From: a candidate division KSB1 bacterium
GTDB taxonomy: Bacteria > Zhuqueibacterota > Zhuqueibacteria > Residuimicrobiales > Krinioviventaceae
Length of the DNA stretch: 64,000 nucleotides
Direction: 5' to 3'
Assembly: GCA_034521575.1 (NCBI GenBank)
Contig: JAXHMJ010000005.1
Location: 434,001-498,000, forward strand
Positions 61,543-64,000 of the stretch are shown here, in pieces. Position numbers and translations under genes: made by a program. Each line of letters begins with the position of its first letter. Position 1 is the first letter of the stretch. The notes under the pieces were generated by a model. It was not told where the DNA came from. It did not search any database and saw only the letters and a list, made by a program, of their open reading frames with translations.

Positions 61543-64000
61543 ATGAAACGATTGCTTAAAATCATACTTTATACTCTGGGGAGCGGTGTGGTGTTAATCA
61601 TGCTGCTGGGCGCATTTAGTCAGACCGCGCTGTTTAAAAACATGCTGCGCAAGCAGCTGATCCGGCAGGTAAACCAGTCGATGAACGGCGAACTGAGTCT
61701 GGGCCGCATCGAGGGCAATCTGTTTCAGTCATTTACGCTGGTCGATATTCATATCACAACGGACGACACCCTGCTCCGCTGTTCCGAACTGCAAATCCGT
61801 TTCAAACTCGCTCCCCTGCTGCGGCAGCGGATCAGCCTGCAGCTCGTCGCCCTAAGACAGCCGGTTGTGAATCTGAACCAAACCGCCGACGGCCGCTGGA
61901 ATATTACAGATTTACTGCCTGAATCGTCCGGGCCGCAACAATCCGCGTCCCGCTGGTCTGTGATTGTGGACGAAACCGACATACGCAACGGCCGGCTGAC
62001 GATCAATCACAACAGCATTGACAGCGTTTGGCAAGCGTCTGATATTCATGTGCGGGCCTCTCTTGCGCAGACCCGCCGCGGTACGGAGGTGCATCTGCGG
62101 CACCTCGGATTTCACTCACCGCAGCCGTACCCGGATGTGCAGAGTTTAAATTTCAGACTGCGGCAAACACAGGACAGCCTGCGGGTCAGCGATCTTGACC
62201 TGAAAACACCGGCCGGCGGCATCGCCGGAGATGTTCTGCTAGTCAGCGGCCAGCCTCTGAGCTTTGCCGCCCGCTTGATAGCGCGGGTGAACGTTACCGA
62301 ACTGGCGTTTCTCAATCTCCGGCCGCCGGTGCCGGCATTCACCCCGGTCATTCATCTGCAGGCCTCGGGGCGCCCGGATTCCGCGCGCATACACCTGAAC
62401 GCCAGCTATGAGGAACAGACGCTGCAGGTCAACGGGTTTCCTTCACCGGATCTATCCTCTGATTACCGTCTTGACGCAGCATTTGAACAGCCTGCGGATC
62501 GGTGACTGGTCGCCGGATCTGTCCGATCTGCATCCGCTCAGCGGCCGGCTGCGCCTGCAGGGCGCCGGCGTGCACCCGGACACCCTGAATGCCGAGGCGC
62601 GCTTGCAGCTGCGGATGCCGGGCTGGGATCAGTGGCGTCTGGACACCCTGAATGTACACGCCGGACTGACACCGGCTTCAGGCCGCATCCGGGTCTGGGG
62701 TGATGGGCCTTCGGGTCGACTGGATGCGGATGTATCACTGGGCCGGCCGTTCACCGGCGCGCCGTTCGATGCCGCGCTGCGCCTAAAACATGTAAATCCG
62801 GGATTCGTTCTGCAGGACAGCCTGCAGTCCGATATTACCGGAGAATTGCGCGCCAGCGGTCAGCTCGGCAATCTGCAGCACCTGATACTCGACGCCAGTG
62901 TGTTCATTGATTCGTCCATTATTTACAACACACCCGTGGATACAATTTTGGCAGACCTGAAGTTGCGCGACGGAACCATAACCGTCCCCCGGCTGTCAGT
63001 CCGGTCTCCGGCGCTTGCATTAGAGGCCGAGGCTGCCGGAACACCGGACAGTCTGTCACAAGCTGAATTCACCCTGCGTCCCCGGGAGATTCGCCAACTT
63101 CCGTTCGCGTTTGCGGACACATCCACTCACATCAACGGACGCATCCGGGGGAACCTGTCCGGGCCCTGGCAGGCGCTGGCGCTGAATGCGGATCTGCAGC
63201 TAAATGCCGAACTTTATAACACAAGCATCGATTCGCTCGGCGGCAGGGTCTCGGGCCGGCTGGGCCCGCAGCCGGATGCCGACTTTGATCTCGGCATCAG
63301 AAAAGCAGGCGTTTCCGGTATGACTGTTTCGGATGTGCGGTTCAGCGGTCAGTTGCGCCATGACAGTCTGGCATCGCAGCTGCAGCTGTCGTATCAGGAC
63401 ACCAACCGGCTGCAGCTGCAGTCCACGTTCGTCATGGACAGCCTGTATCATCTGAACGTTTCGCAACTCGTTTTTGTGAATCGCGGCCGAACCTGGTCCA
63501 ATCCCGCCCCCCTTTCTGCCTCCTGGAACACGCAAAGGGCTGCGGTGGACAGCCTGTTGCTCACATCCGACGGACAGAAAATCAGGCTGCATGGCATTTG
63601 AAGAAATGCGGAACGCGGCAGCTACAGTTAGTTGCGGAACAGTTCGATGTGGCGCCGTTCTCCGACTCGATCCCGCTGCAGCCCTCCGGTCATGTCAATC
63701 TTTCCCTAAATCTGTCCGCCGCCCAGCACGACTATGACCTGAGCGCCCGCTGTTCGGTCACGGATTTGCATCTGAACAACCAACCGCTTGGTGAGCTCGA
63801 CGGGGATCTGACGCATCGCGACGGACGCACTGATCTGAACCTGCGGCTCAGAATGGATCAGGCATCGGCGCTTGTATTCAACGCCCGCACCGATTCCCTG
63901 TTTCGGGCGGACACGTTCCAGCCGCTGCAACACCCGAACATCCGTTTTTCCCTGTCCTCACAATCGGCGCAGCTCAACCTGCTGCAGCCGTTCGTGCCTG
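61543..64000 (+). CDS. TamB/AsmA-like inner-membrane-anchored protein, two frameshifts, partial
   Basis: It starts at ATG 61543, one base after the Omp85 stop. An N-terminal membrane anchor (ILYTLGSGVVLIMLLGAF) is followed by NQSMNGELSLGRIEGNLFQS and ALRQPVVNLNQTADGRWNIT, the AsmA/TamB start, and long beta-strand repeats (SGRLRLQGAGVHPDTLNAEA, ITGELRASGQLGNLQHLILD). The frame shifts near 62488 and again near 63598, each explained by one missing base. It continues past the window end with NLSLNLSAAQHDYDLSARC. With the partner it would form a bridge for phospholipid or protein transport. Confidence 0.85.

Overview
The window looks like a chromosomal segment of an uncultured Gram-negative bacterium of the FCB group, most like Calditrichota, KSB1 or Marinimicrobia lineages. 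The main evidence is two proteins with the C-terminal PNPFNP/FlgD-like sorting domain (28764-30479 and the remnant at 12340-12795). The Omp85/TamB pair, an LPS heptosyltransferase, OmpA, many LPP20-type lipoproteins and a TonB-receptor remnant point to a double-membrane cell. This assignment is an inference; no rRNA gene is present.

Layout. 0.2-6 kb: a co-directional lipoprotein cluster (LpoB-like, COG3014-like, three LPP20-like proteins, one transglutaminase-like secreted protein). 6-15 kb: a methyltransferase, trehalose synthase TreT, a BNR-propeller protein and a sulfatase, with several deletion-scarred gene remnants between them, then a dihydroorotate dehydrogenase-like protein and a heptosyltransferase. 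15-34 kb: mostly housekeeping genes (ECF sigma factor, acpS, nnr, VanZ, exonuclease III, archease, aminotransferase, gpmI, tkt, fbaA, an FrhB-like Fe-S protein, a RelA/SpoT-type HD hydrolase). Three of these serve central carbon metabolism (gpmI, tkt, fbaA).

34.5-55.5 kb lies between tRNA-Leu(CAA) and tRNA-Arg(CCT) and is an accessory island. Its left half holds a GH5 glycosidase, an OmpA protein and an LPP20 lipoprotein among four interspersed repeat families and a 201-bp tandem array. Its right half (41-55 kb) is a dense series of toxin-antitoxin (TA) modules: DUF433/DUF5615, DUF4258/YgiT-like, VapBC-like, a UPF0175-like/DUF3368 pair fused to DUF433, Phd/PIN, HicB twice, YefM/YoeB and MntA/HepT. 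They are separated by A-rich repeats, TTCGTT-type hairpins and multi-hairpin blocks, with one IS4-like and one IS200-like element. Many TA partners are cut off exactly where a repeat begins.

55.5-64 kb: a universal stress protein and BCCT transporter pair, a membrane protein, a nitroreductase, and an Omp85/TamA-like protein followed by a TamB/AsmA-like protein that runs off the window.

There are at least fourteen apparent single-base frameshifts, many in homopolymers and several in normally essential genes (gpmI, tkt). Uncorrected sequencing indels are the simplest explanation, so genes broken only by one such shift are annotated here as CDS with a stated frameshift. The large internal deletions are a different class and are listed as pseudogenes.
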